A stretch of 38,403 bases of DNA, from contig JAJRUD010000268.1 in NCBI GenBank assembly GCA_024277995.1, forward strand, positions 1 through 38,403, written 5' to 3'. Origin of the DNA: Chloroflexota bacterium (GTDB taxonomy: Bacteria; Chloroflexota; Anaerolineae; Anaerolineales; E44-bin32). The notes under the pieces were generated by a model. It searched no databases and was not told where the DNA came from. It saw nothing but the letters and a program-made list of their open reading frames with translations. Made by a program: the position numbers and the translations under genes. This document shows, in pieces, positions 19,098-26,567 of the stretch (positions are counted from its first letter, which is position 1; each line of letters opens with the position of its first letter).

Positions 19098-20363
19098 ATG
19101 CCTCTCACCCTGACCGACCACGACCGCGCCCTGTTGAGCGGCGAACATGGCCCGGCGGCCCGGATGGCCATGTCCATCATCGTGCGTATGGCCGAGGTCT
19201 TCGGCGCCGAGCGCCTGCTCAACATCCAGGGCGCCCACATCGACAGCGCACTCTACATGGGCGACGCCACCCTGGAGTTCGCCGAGCGCCTGGCATCGCT
19301 GGGGGCGCGCGTGGTGGTCCCCACCAGTCTCAACGTCAGCGGCGTGGACGAACGAGGCTGGCGGGAGTGGGCCGTTCCGCCGGATTGGGCGGAAAAGGCC
19401 CGCCGCCAGATGGCGGCCTACCAGGGGATGGGCTGCGCGCCCACCTGGACCTGTACGCCCTACCAGACGGGATTCAAGCCTCGGCCCGGTCAGCAGATCG
19501 CCTGGGGCGAATCCAACGCCATCGCCTTCGCCAACTCCGTCATCGGGGCCCGCACCGAGCGCTACCCCGACCTGCTGGACATCTGCGCGGCCATCACCGG
19601 GCGCGTCCCCGCCGTGGGCCTGCACCTGAAGGAGAACCGCGCCGCCACGCTCCTGCTGCGCCTGGTGGACGTGCCCCATGAGCTCCAGGCCGACGATTCC
19701 TTCTACCCGGTACTGGGACACCTGATGGGCAAGCTCGCCGGGGAAGGCAAACCCGCGGTCCTGGGACTGCAGGCGGCGCCCGGCGAGGATCAGCTCAAAA
19801 CCCTCTGTGCCGCGGCGGCCTCCTCCGGCTCCGTCGGCCTCTTCCACCTGGTGGGCATCACCCCCGAGGCCCCCACGCTGCAGGCCGCGTTCCAGGGCCG
19901 GGAGCCCGAGCAGACGATCGACGTGACCTTGGACATGCTGCGCGCCGCCCGCCGCGAACTGACCAGCGCCGCAGGCCAGGCGCTGGACATGGTGGCGCTG
20001 GGTTGCCCACACTTCTCGCTGGCTGAGTTCCGCCGGCTGGCCCCGCTGCTGCAGGGCCGCCGGCGCCATCCGCAGGTGCGCTTTCTGGTCACCACCAATC
20101 GGGCCATGGCCGCCCGGGCCGAGCAGGCGGGTCTGCTGGAGCCCCTGCGGCGCTTCGGCGGCCAGGTCACGCTGGACACCTGCATCCTGACCACCCCCAT
20201 GCTCCCGCCAGAAGTCAAAGTGCTGATGACCCACTCCGCCAAGTACGCCTACTACGCTCCCGGCCTGCTCTCCACCCAGGTGGTCTTCGGCGAGCTGGAG
20301 GATTGCGTGCGCTCGGCGGTGGAGGGGCGTGTAATGAGGGATGAGTCGCTGTGGGGAACGTAA
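19098..20363 (+). CDS. Aconitase X catalytic (large) subunit
   Basis: LLNIQGAHIDSALYMGDATLEFAERLASLGARVVVPTSLNV; GMGCAPTWTCTPYQ; ALGCPHFSLAEFRRLA; VTLDTCILTTPM. Confidence 0.92.
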   Translation: MPLTLTDHDRALLSGEHGPAARMAMSIIVRMAEVFGAERLLNIQGAHIDSALYMGDATLEFAERLASLGARVVVPTSLNVSGVDERGWREWAVPPDWAEKARRQMAAYQGMGCAPTWTCTPYQTGFKPRPGQQIAWGESNAIAFANSVIGARTERYPDLLDICAAITGRVPAVGLHLKENRAATLLLRLVDVPHELQADDSFYPVLGHLMGKLAGEGKPAVLGLQAAPGEDQLKTLCAAAASSGSVGLFHLVGITPEAPTLQAAFQGREPEQTIDVTLDMLRAARRELTSAAGQALDMVALGCPHFSLAEFRRLAPLLQGRRRHPQVRFLVTTNRAMAARAEQAGLLEPLRRFGGQVTLDTCILTTPMLPPEVKVLMTHSAKYAYYAPGLLSTQVVFGELEDCVRSAVEGRVMRDESLWGT

Positions 20364-20806
20364 TACGCGGCCGGCCGCTGGTGGCTGGCGAGGCGCAGGG
20401 CCAGGCGTTGGTGAGCAGCGAACCGCTCTCCTTCTGGGGCGGTTACGACCAGCGCACGGGCGAGATCATCGACCGCCGCCATCCGCTCTCCGGTGAAAGG
20501 GCCGCCGGCAAGGTGCTGGCCGTGCCCTTCACGCGCGGCTCCAGCACCACCACCGCCGTGCTGCTGGAGGCCGTGCGCCTGGGCACCGCCCCCGCCGCCA
20601 TCCTCACCACCGGCCCCGATTCCTTCCTCGCCCTGGCCTCCATCGTCGCCGACGAGCTCTACGGCACCCCCTTCCCGGTGATCGCCCTGCAGCCCGAAGC
20701 CTTCGCCGCGCTGCACAGCGGGGATTGGCTCCAGTTGCGGGAGGATGGTACTATCCAGGTGGAGAGAGTCCGCCAGACGACCAAGGGAGAAGTCAGTCGG
20801 GAGTGA
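20351..20806 (+). CDS. Aconitase X swivel-domain (small) subunit, DUF126
   Basis: IRGRPLVAGEAQGQALVSSEPLSFWGGYDQRTGEIIDRRHPLSGERAAGKVLAVPFTRGSSTTTAVLLEA. GTG start inside the 3' end of the large subunit. Confidence 0.92.
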   Translation: MGNVIRGRPLVAGEAQGQALVSSEPLSFWGGYDQRTGEIIDRRHPLSGERAAGKVLAVPFTRGSSTTTAVLLEAVRLGTAPAAILTTGPDSFLALASIVADELYGTPFPVIALQPEAFAALHSGDWLQLREDGTIQVERVRQTTKGEVSRE

Positions 20807-20903
20807 GCAGCCGAATGTGAGAAGTGATCAGCAGGCAGGGATCGTGCACGCGCCATATTCGCCCGGCGCTGGATACCGATCACTGAAACCAATCACTTAC
20901 CAA
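20796..20903. repeat. Degenerate GTGATCAG repeat block (copy C)
   Basis: GAGTGAGCAG...GAAGTGATCAGCAGG...CCGATCACTGAAACCAATCACTTAC between the AcnX small subunit and coaBC. Confidence 0.55.
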
Positions 20904-20936
20904 CAATCGCTGCTCCCTCTCCCCGCTCAAGAGCCT

Positions 20937-22193
20937 ATGTCCAAGACATCCGCCACCCCCATTCCCGTGCTCCAGGACCGGCGTATTCTGCTGGGTGTGA
21001 CCGGTTCGGTGGCGGCCTACAAGGCCGCCGAGCTGGCCTCGCGCCTGACGCAGGCCGGCGCGCAGGTGGACGTGATCCTGACCCGGGCGGCGGCGCGCTT
21101 CATGGCGCCGCTCACCTTCCAGTCGCTCACCGGCCGCCGCGCCTACACCGACGAGGACCTGTGGGGCGCCGAGGCGCACGTGCTGCACATCGGACTGGCC
21201 GAGGGCGCCGACCTGCTGGTAATCGCCCCGGCCACCGCCAATACCCTGGCCAAACTGGCCCACGGCCTGGCCCAGGACCTGCTCTCCATCACTGCCCTGG
21301 CCGCCCGCTGCCCGCTGCTGGTGGCGCCGGCCATGGACGGCGGCATGTACGAGAACCCGGCCACCCAGGCCAACCTGCAGACCCTGCGGGAGCGCGGCGT
21401 CATCAGCGTGGGGCCGGTGGAGGGGCGCATGGCTTCGGGGCTTGCCGGCCTGGGCCGTATGGCCGAGCCGACTGAGTTGCTGGGACACATCCGCCTGACC
21501 CTCGCCCGCTCGGGCCCACTCGCCGGGCGGCGCGTCGTGGTCACCGCCGGCGGCACTCAGGAGCCGCTGGACCCGGTGCGCGTGCTGGCCAACCGCTCCA
21601 GCGGCAAGCAGGGCTACGCCCTGGCCCAGGCCGCGCTGGACCGCGGCGCGGCGGTGACGCTGATCAGCGGGCCCACGGCGCTGAGACCCCCCGTGGGGGC
21701 GCAGGTGGTGCAGGTCAAGACGGCGGCCGAGATGGCCCGCGCCGTGCTCGAAGTCTGCCGGAAGGCCGACGTCCTGCTCATGGCGGCTGCGGTGGCCGAC
21801 TTCCGACCCGCCCAGGCCGCTCCGCAGAAGCTCAAACGCCGGCAGGGGATCCCCGCCTTCCACCTGGAGCCCACCGAGGACGTCCTGGCCCTGGTGACCG
21901 AGGCCAGACAGCAGGGCGGATTCCCCCGCGTTCTGGTCGGCTTCGCCGCCGAGAGCCAGGACCTGCTCAACAACGCCCGCGCCAAGCTGGAGGAGAAGGG
22001 TCTGGACCTGATCGTAGCCAACGACATTTCCGCCCCGGAGAGCGGCTTCGCCTCCGACTCCAACCGCGTCACCATCATCGACGCCCAGGGCGGCGTGGAA
22101 GAACTGCCTCTGATGCCCAAGACACAGGTGGCCGAGCGGGTGCTGGACCGCGTGACGGCCGTGCTGACCGGCACGGCTTACGAAGGCGCCTGA
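20937..22193 (+). CDS. coaBC: Bifunctional phosphopantothenoylcysteine decarboxylase/phosphopantothenate-cysteine ligase
   Basis: RRILLGVTGSVAAYKAAELASRL; APAMDGGMYENPATQANLQTL; VTAGGTQEPLDPVRVLANRSSGKQGYALA; LIVANDIS. Confidence 0.97.
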   Translation: MSKTSATPIPVLQDRRILLGVTGSVAAYKAAELASRLTQAGAQVDVILTRAAARFMAPLTFQSLTGRRAYTDEDLWGAEAHVLHIGLAEGADLLVIAPATANTLAKLAHGLAQDLLSITALAARCPLLVAPAMDGGMYENPATQANLQTLRERGVISVGPVEGRMASGLAGLGRMAEPTELLGHIRLTLARSGPLAGRRVVVTAGGTQEPLDPVRVLANRSSGKQGYALAQAALDRGAAVTLISGPTALRPPVGAQVVQVKTAAEMARAVLEVCRKADVLLMAAAVADFRPAQAAPQKLKRRQGIPAFHLEPTEDVLALVTEARQQGGFPRVLVGFAAESQDLLNNARAKLEEKGLDLIVANDISAPESGFASDSNRVTIIDAQGGVEELPLMPKTQVAERVLDRVTAVLTGTAYEGA

Positions 22194-22423
22194 ACGCTAC
22201 CCAGCGCGCCGTTTGTAAAAGGTTTGGATGCTGAACGCCTCGCGGCCCCCGCTCCAGGACCCAGGCCGCGGTCGATAAACAAGGTCCCCGAAGGCACGGC
22301 CCAGTCCTGCTGCTGATCTCGCCGCTGAAGCCTGCGACTCATATATCCATCCGCTTGACCCTCCGAGGCCAACAATATTCCACCTGCAAACGCGGCCGCG
22401 CCGGCCACGAGAAGGAGACTCCG

Positions 22424-22735
22424 ATGAGACGAAACCCGCTTGTCGCAGGGCTGCTTTCCCTGGCGATCCCCGGGCTGGGACAGATCTGGGCCGGCGAAGG
22501 GAACAGGGGCGCAGCGATCCTGGCGGCTGCCATCGTCATCGGCAACCTGAACCTCATCTTCCTGCCGATCTTCATAACGGCGAACCCGGATCCAGGCATC
22601 CTCTTAGCGTACTGGATTCCGAGGGTGGGCCATGACGCGATATCCCTCTGGAGCGTCGTCTTCTGGATATGGGCCATCGCCGATGCCCATCGGGTGGCTG
22701 CCAGCCCAGCACAGCGACCGATTCCCACCCGCTGA
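22424..22735 (+). CDS. Small integral membrane protein with PGLGQIWAGE motif
   Basis: MRRNPLVAGLLSLAIPGLGQIWAGEGNRGAAILAAAIVIGNL; good RBS (GAAGGAGA). Confidence 0.7.
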   Translation: MRRNPLVAGLLSLAIPGLGQIWAGEGNRGAAILAAAIVIGNLNLIFLPIFITANPDPGILLAYWIPRVGHDAISLWSVVFWIWAIADAHRVAASPAQRPIPTR

Positions 22736-22813
22736 GCGCTGCCCTCCTCTTGCCATCTCAGCTACAATGGAGTCGCGGAATCCGCCGCACGACCAAAGCC
22801 GGAGGAGGACAAG

Positions 22814-23098
22814 ATGGCCACTTACATTCTGCTCAGCACCCTGACTGACGAAGGTGCCAAGACCATCAAGAAGAAACCAGGCCGTATCAAGGAGGTGAAC
22901 GAAGAGCTGGACAAGTTGGGGGTAAAGGTGACCGCGCAGTACGCCGTGCTCGGGCCGTACGACTTCGTCAACGTCGTCGAGGCGCCCGACAACGAGACCA
23001 TCGCCCGCGTCTCAGCCGAACTGGCCTCGCGCGGCAGCATCAAGATCACCACCCTGCCGGCCATCGACATCGATACATTCATCGCCTCATTCCGCTGA
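22814..23098 (+). CDS. GYD domain-containing protein
   Basis: MATYILLSTLTDEGAKTIKKKPGRIKEVNEELDKLGVKVTAQYAVLGPYDFVNVVEAPDNETIARVSAELASRGSIKITTLPAI. Confidence 0.93.
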   Translation: MATYILLSTLTDEGAKTIKKKPGRIKEVNEELDKLGVKVTAQYAVLGPYDFVNVVEAPDNETIARVSAELASRGSIKITTLPAIDIDTFIASFR

Positions 23099-23120
23099 GC
23101 CTGGGCTGCGGAGCAAGCGC

Positions 23121-23150
23121 CCCCCCGGAGTCTTCTCGAGCTCCGGGGGG
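23121..23150 (+). terminator. Strong hairpin downstream of the GYD gene
   Basis: CCCCCCGGAG-TCTTCTCGAG-CTCCGGGGGG, 10-bp perfect stem 23 nt after the stop; weak T-tract. Confidence 0.6.
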
Positions 23151-23243
23151 CTGTTGAGGCCGGTGAGGATAGAGGCTGGCCTGCCCTCGACCGGGCGCAA
23201 CCGCAGTGCCGCGCAAGTCGTCCTCCAAGAGGAGAGTGTGGAT

Positions 23244-23732
23244 ATGGAGTTGCTTACCGTCGCCATCGAGAAGCCCGAGGAGGTCAATCTCATCCTGGGC
23301 CAGTCGCATTTCATCAAGACGGTGGAGGATCTTCACGAAGCCCTGGTGAACGCCGTGCCCGGCATCGAGTTCGGCCTGGCCTTCTGCGAAGCCTCGGGCC
23401 CGGCCCTGGTGCGGGCCAGCGGCACCTCCCAGGAGCTCACCGAACTGGCCAAGAAGAACGCCCTGGCCCTGGCCGCCGGCCACATCTTCATCGTCCTGCT
23501 GGGGAACGCCTTCCCCATTAACGTCCTCAACGCGGTCAAGGCCGTGCCCGAGGTCTGTCGCGTGTTCTGCGCCACCGCCAACCCCGTGGAAGTGATCCTG
23601 GCCGAAACCGAGCAGGGGCGCGGTGTGTTGGGTGTGATCGATGGGTACAAGGCCAAGGGGATTGAGACGGAAGGGGACGTGGCGGAACGCATGGCGCTGC
23701 TGCGGCGTTTCGGATACAAGATGGGGGCCTGA
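23244..23732 (+). CDS. Adenosine-specific kinase family (PF04008)
   Basis: MELLTVAIEKPEEVNLILGQSHFIKTVEDLHEALVNAVPGIEFGLAFCEASGPALVRASGTSQEL...GRGVLGVIDGYKAKGIETEGD. Confidence 0.9.
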   Translation: MELLTVAIEKPEEVNLILGQSHFIKTVEDLHEALVNAVPGIEFGLAFCEASGPALVRASGTSQELTELAKKNALALAAGHIFIVLLGNAFPINVLNAVKAVPEVCRVFCATANPVEVILAETEQGRGVLGVIDGYKAKGIETEGDVAERMALLRRFGYKMGA

Positions 23733-23799
23733 GAGGTGATCGGGGACAAGTGAATCGGACCGTGCGCTCGACGGCCGTCCTTACCAATTGGAGGGCTCC

Positions 23800-24180
23800 A
23801 TGCTCCGCCGTTGGCCTCTGATCTTGCTGTCGCTGCTCACCGCCTGCGCCGGCTTGCGGCCCACTCCTGTTCCGACGGGCGGCGTGATGGGCCGGGTGTG
23901 GATCGGACCGATCTGCCCCGTGGTGCGGGAGGGAGAGGCATGCCCCGATCAGCCATTCCAGACGCAGCTCGTGGTGCAGGACAGCCGCGGCCGCACGGTG
24001 GCCGGAGGGAGATCCGATGCCCGGGGCTTTTTCCGCATCCCGCTGCCGCCGGGTGATTACACCCTGATCCCCGAGCTGCCCAATCCCGGCTCGCCAGCCG
24101 ACGCGTCGTCCGTCGAGTTCCACGTCGAGCCAGACGCCTGGACGGAAGTCACGCTGAACTTCGACAGCGGCATTCGCTGA
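23800..24180 (+). CDS. Putative lipoprotein with carboxypeptidase-regulatory-like beta fold
   Basis: Lipobox LSLLTAC; VMGRVWIGPICPVV...FFRIPLPPGDYTLIPE. Confidence 0.7.
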   Translation: MLRRWPLILLSLLTACAGLRPTPVPTGGVMGRVWIGPICPVVREGEACPDQPFQTQLVVQDSRGRTVAGGRSDARGFFRIPLPPGDYTLIPELPNPGSPADASSVEFHVEPDAWTEVTLNFDSGIR

Positions 24181-24189
24181 GGAAACGCC

Positions 24190-25203
24190 ATGAGCCCACA
24201 CAACGCCATCACCGACGTGCCCGGCCTGCGCGTGGGCCACGCCCACGACCCCGAGGCACTCACCGGCTGTACCGTGGTGCTGTGTGAGAAGGGCGCCGTG
24301 GGCGGGGTGGACCAGCGCGGCGGCGCCCCGGGTACGCGCGAGACTGACCCCCTGCGCCCCATGCACCTGGTGCAGAAGGTACACGCCGTGCTGCTGGCGG
24401 GCGGTTCGGCCTTCGGCCTGGACGCGGCCTCCGGCGTGGTGCGCTACCTTGAGCAACGCGGCGTGGGTTTCGACGTGCGCGTGGCCAGGGTACCCATCGT
24501 ACCGGCGGCCATTCTCTTCGACCTGGCCATCGGGCGCGCCGACGTGCGCCCCGACGCCGCCATGGGCTACCAGGCCTGTCAGAACGCATCGCAGGAAGCC
24601 CCCGCCGAGGGCAACGCCGGCGCCGGTATGGGCGCCACGGTGGGGAAGATCCTGGGCATGGGGAGCGCGATGAAGGCCGGCATCGGAACGGCCAGCATCG
24701 ACGTCGGCGGCGGCGCCGTGGTCGGGGCCCTGGTGGCGGTGAACGCGCTGGGGGACGTGGTAGACCCCCACACGGGCGCGATCCTGGCCGGCGCCCGCCC
24801 CGCCAGCCTGGGGCCGGTGCACCTGGGAGGGAAGGGGCCCTTCGCCGATACGTTGACGGTGATGAGATCGCTGGCGGGCCGCACGGCTCTGCGCTTCGCC
24901 GGCCGCGGCAACACCGTCATCGGCGTCGTGGCCACAGACGCGCGCCTCACCAAGGAGCAGGCCAACAAGGTGGCCCAGATGGCCCACGACGGCATCGCGC
25001 GCGCCGTCCGTCCCGCGCACACCATGCTGGACGGCGATACGCTCTTCGCTCTCTCCACAGGGAATAAGAAGGCGGACGTCAACGTGGTGGGCGCCTACGC
25101 CGCCGAGGTGGTGGCCCAGGCCATCGTGCGCGCCGTCATGGCCGCCGAGTCCGCCGGCGGCCTGCCCGCGGCGCGCGACCTGTCGGCGCTCACCGCCTCG
25201 TGA
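24190..25203 (+). CDS. P1 family peptidase (DmpA/S58-like)
   Basis: AITDVPGLRVGHAHD; AVLLAGGSAFGLDAASGVVRYLEQRGVGFDV; NAGAGMGATVGKILG; GGGAVVGALVAVNALGDV. Confidence 0.95.
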   Translation: MSPHNAITDVPGLRVGHAHDPEALTGCTVVLCEKGAVGGVDQRGGAPGTRETDPLRPMHLVQKVHAVLLAGGSAFGLDAASGVVRYLEQRGVGFDVRVARVPIVPAAILFDLAIGRADVRPDAAMGYQACQNASQEAPAEGNAGAGMGATVGKILGMGSAMKAGIGTASIDVGGGAVVGALVAVNALGDVVDPHTGAILAGARPASLGPVHLGGKGPFADTLTVMRSLAGRTALRFAGRGNTVIGVVATDARLTKEQANKVAQMAHDGIARAVRPAHTMLDGDTLFALSTGNKKADVNVVGAYAAEVVAQAIVRAVMAAESAGGLPAARDLSALTAS

Positions 25204-25309
25204 GCGCGCTTGATACCTGTGGGGAAGGGAGGGCACCACGCACACATCACGCACATTCAGCCTGGGGGTTTGCTGATCCGCTTCGAACGCCTGCCCCAGC
25301 GGTCGCACA

Positions 25310-25338
25310 TTGACACGGCACCAGCCGCAGGGTATCCT
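25310..25338 (+). promoter_or_regulatory. Putative sigma70-type promoter of the bactofilin gene
   Basis: TTGACA, 17-bp spacer, TATCCT, 31 nt before the ATG. Confidence 0.6.
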
Positions 25339-25369
25339 CGCCCCGTTTCAAACCTGGAAGGAGCAGCGC

Positions 25370-25861
25370 ATGTTCCGTAGGAGCAGCGAGCAGAACCGAC
25401 GGCTGGAGGGCACGCCCGAACGAGTGGATTCCGTCCTTGGGCCCGGGATCGCCTGGCAGGGTAATCTGAACGGCACCGGCGGTCTGCGCATCGAAGGGGC
25501 TTTCGACGGCGAGATCGCCCTGCGCGGGTTGGTGGTCATCGGCCCCCAGGGGCGCGTCACCTGCGAGCATTTGCTCGCCAACACAGTGGTGATCGCCGGT
25601 TCCGTCAAGGGGGACATCACCGCCCACAAGGTTGAGATCACCAGCACCGGCCGCGTGTGGGGCAACGTCACCACGCTGGCCTTCTCCACCCAGGAAGGGG
25701 CCTTCCTGCGCGGCCAGATCACCATGGAAGATGAGTTGGACCTGGGGCTGCCGGCGGCACCTCACGACGAAGAGCCACCCATCCCGGCAGAGGCACCACC
25801 GACCGTGGGGGAGACGCACGACGCCGACGCGGCTGATGACAACCCCGAAAAGATAATCTGA
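25370..25861 (+). CDS. Bactofilin / polymer-forming cytoskeletal protein
   Basis: DSVLGPGIAWQGNLNGTGGLRIEGAFDGEIALRGLVVIGPQGRVTCEHLLANTVVIAGSVKGDITAHKVEITSTGRVWGNV. Confidence 0.93.
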   Translation: MFRRSSEQNRRLEGTPERVDSVLGPGIAWQGNLNGTGGLRIEGAFDGEIALRGLVVIGPQGRVTCEHLLANTVVIAGSVKGDITAHKVEITSTGRVWGNVTTLAFSTQEGAFLRGQITMEDELDLGLPAAPHDEEPPIPAEAPPTVGETHDADAADDNPEKII

Positions 25862-25927
25862 GCCCCAGGGATTCACCGGGGAGCCCATATCGATTCAGGC
25901 TCCGCCGTCATCGGCAGGAGGTGCGCT

Positions 25928-26113
25928 ATGTCACCTTTTGGCTTGGATCTGGTGGTGATTCTCCTCCGGATGCTCTAGCTGGTCTCAGCCGGCACCTTGC
26001 TGCTGGGCTGGGTATTGATAGTCATCGCCCTGTGGCGCGCGATGAGAGCCCACGAGGAGCTGGCCCGGGCGGCAAGCCAGATCGCTGCTCACATGCGGCC
26101 GTCAGCCTCCTAG
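25928..26113 (+). pseudogene. Small membrane protein ORF interrupted by an in-frame TAG at codon 17
   Basis: AGGAGG RBS then ATG; MSPFGLDLVVILLRML*LVSAGTLLLGWVLIVIALWRAMRAHEELARAASQIAAHMRPSAS. The TAG is at 25976-25978. Confidence 0.6.
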
Positions 26114-26190
26114 AACTGAGACAACACGTGCCTGAGAGGGCCTGAGGCGATCGAAGGGTGGGCGATGCGCAGCGCAATGCGGCCAAGGAT

Positions 26191-26235
26191 CTGCCCTTCG
26201 ACTGCGGGCTGCGCTCCGCCCTCCGCTCAGGGCAG
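26191..26235. repeat. Intergenic repeat CTGCCCTTCGACTGC...CGCTCAGGGCAG
   Basis: CTGCCCT/AGGGCAG arms; TTCGACT...GCTCAGG style of dispersed repeats. Confidence 0.5.
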
Positions 26236-26438
26236 CAGCACGACGATACCGTCGCAGGCTCCACCCATAGAACATCCCCGAGCCCCTCGGCTTCGCTCGC
26301 GGTAAACCCCGCTAATTGGGCCGGATCCCGCAGGACAGCCAGGGACACGCACTACCGTCGCCCCGAGCCCGCTCGATGGCCTGCTGCAACATGGCGAAGG
26401 GGCGAGGCAAGGGATGGATGGGAGTCCCAGGCCGCTGT

Positions 26439-26487
26439 CTTCGACGGGCTCAGACAGCGGCCGGACCCGTCCTGAGCAATGTCGAAG
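26439..26487. repeat. Intergenic repeat CTTCGACGGGCTCAG...CTGAGCAATGTCGAAG
   Basis: Inverted arms CTTCGACGGGCTCAG / CTGAGCAATGTCGAAG; a widespread dispersed repeat class whose translation reads LSNVEG. Confidence 0.75.
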
Positions 26488-26498
26488 GACCTGTAGCG

Positions 26499-26535
26499 AC
26501 ACCATCCCGGAAGCTGGCAGCTTCCGGGATGGTGT
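26499..26535. repeat. Perfect palindromic REP-like element ACACCATCCCGGAAGCT-GGC-AGCTTCCGGGATGGTGT
   Basis: 17-bp perfect arms; related to 758-782. A GATGGTRTTGTGTCGA direct duplication follows at about 26529-26561. Confidence 0.85.
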
Positions 26536-26567
26536 TGTGTCGAGGATGGTATTGTGTCGATGTCGAA

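Noticed and set aside
18852-20234. 460-aa minus-strand ORF
   Set aside because: Antisense to the aconitase X large subunit.
22194-22423. Possible riboswitch or RNA between coaBC and the small membrane protein
   Set aside because: No recognisable conserved motif or strong extended pairing by eye.
23536-25308. 590-aa minus-strand ORF
   Set aside because: Antisense to the adenosine-kinase family and P1 peptidase genes.
25976-25978. Amber codon as genuine pyrrolysine or programmed read-through
   Set aside because: No supporting structure or pyl genes in the window; a TGG-to-TAG mutation or sequencing error is simpler.
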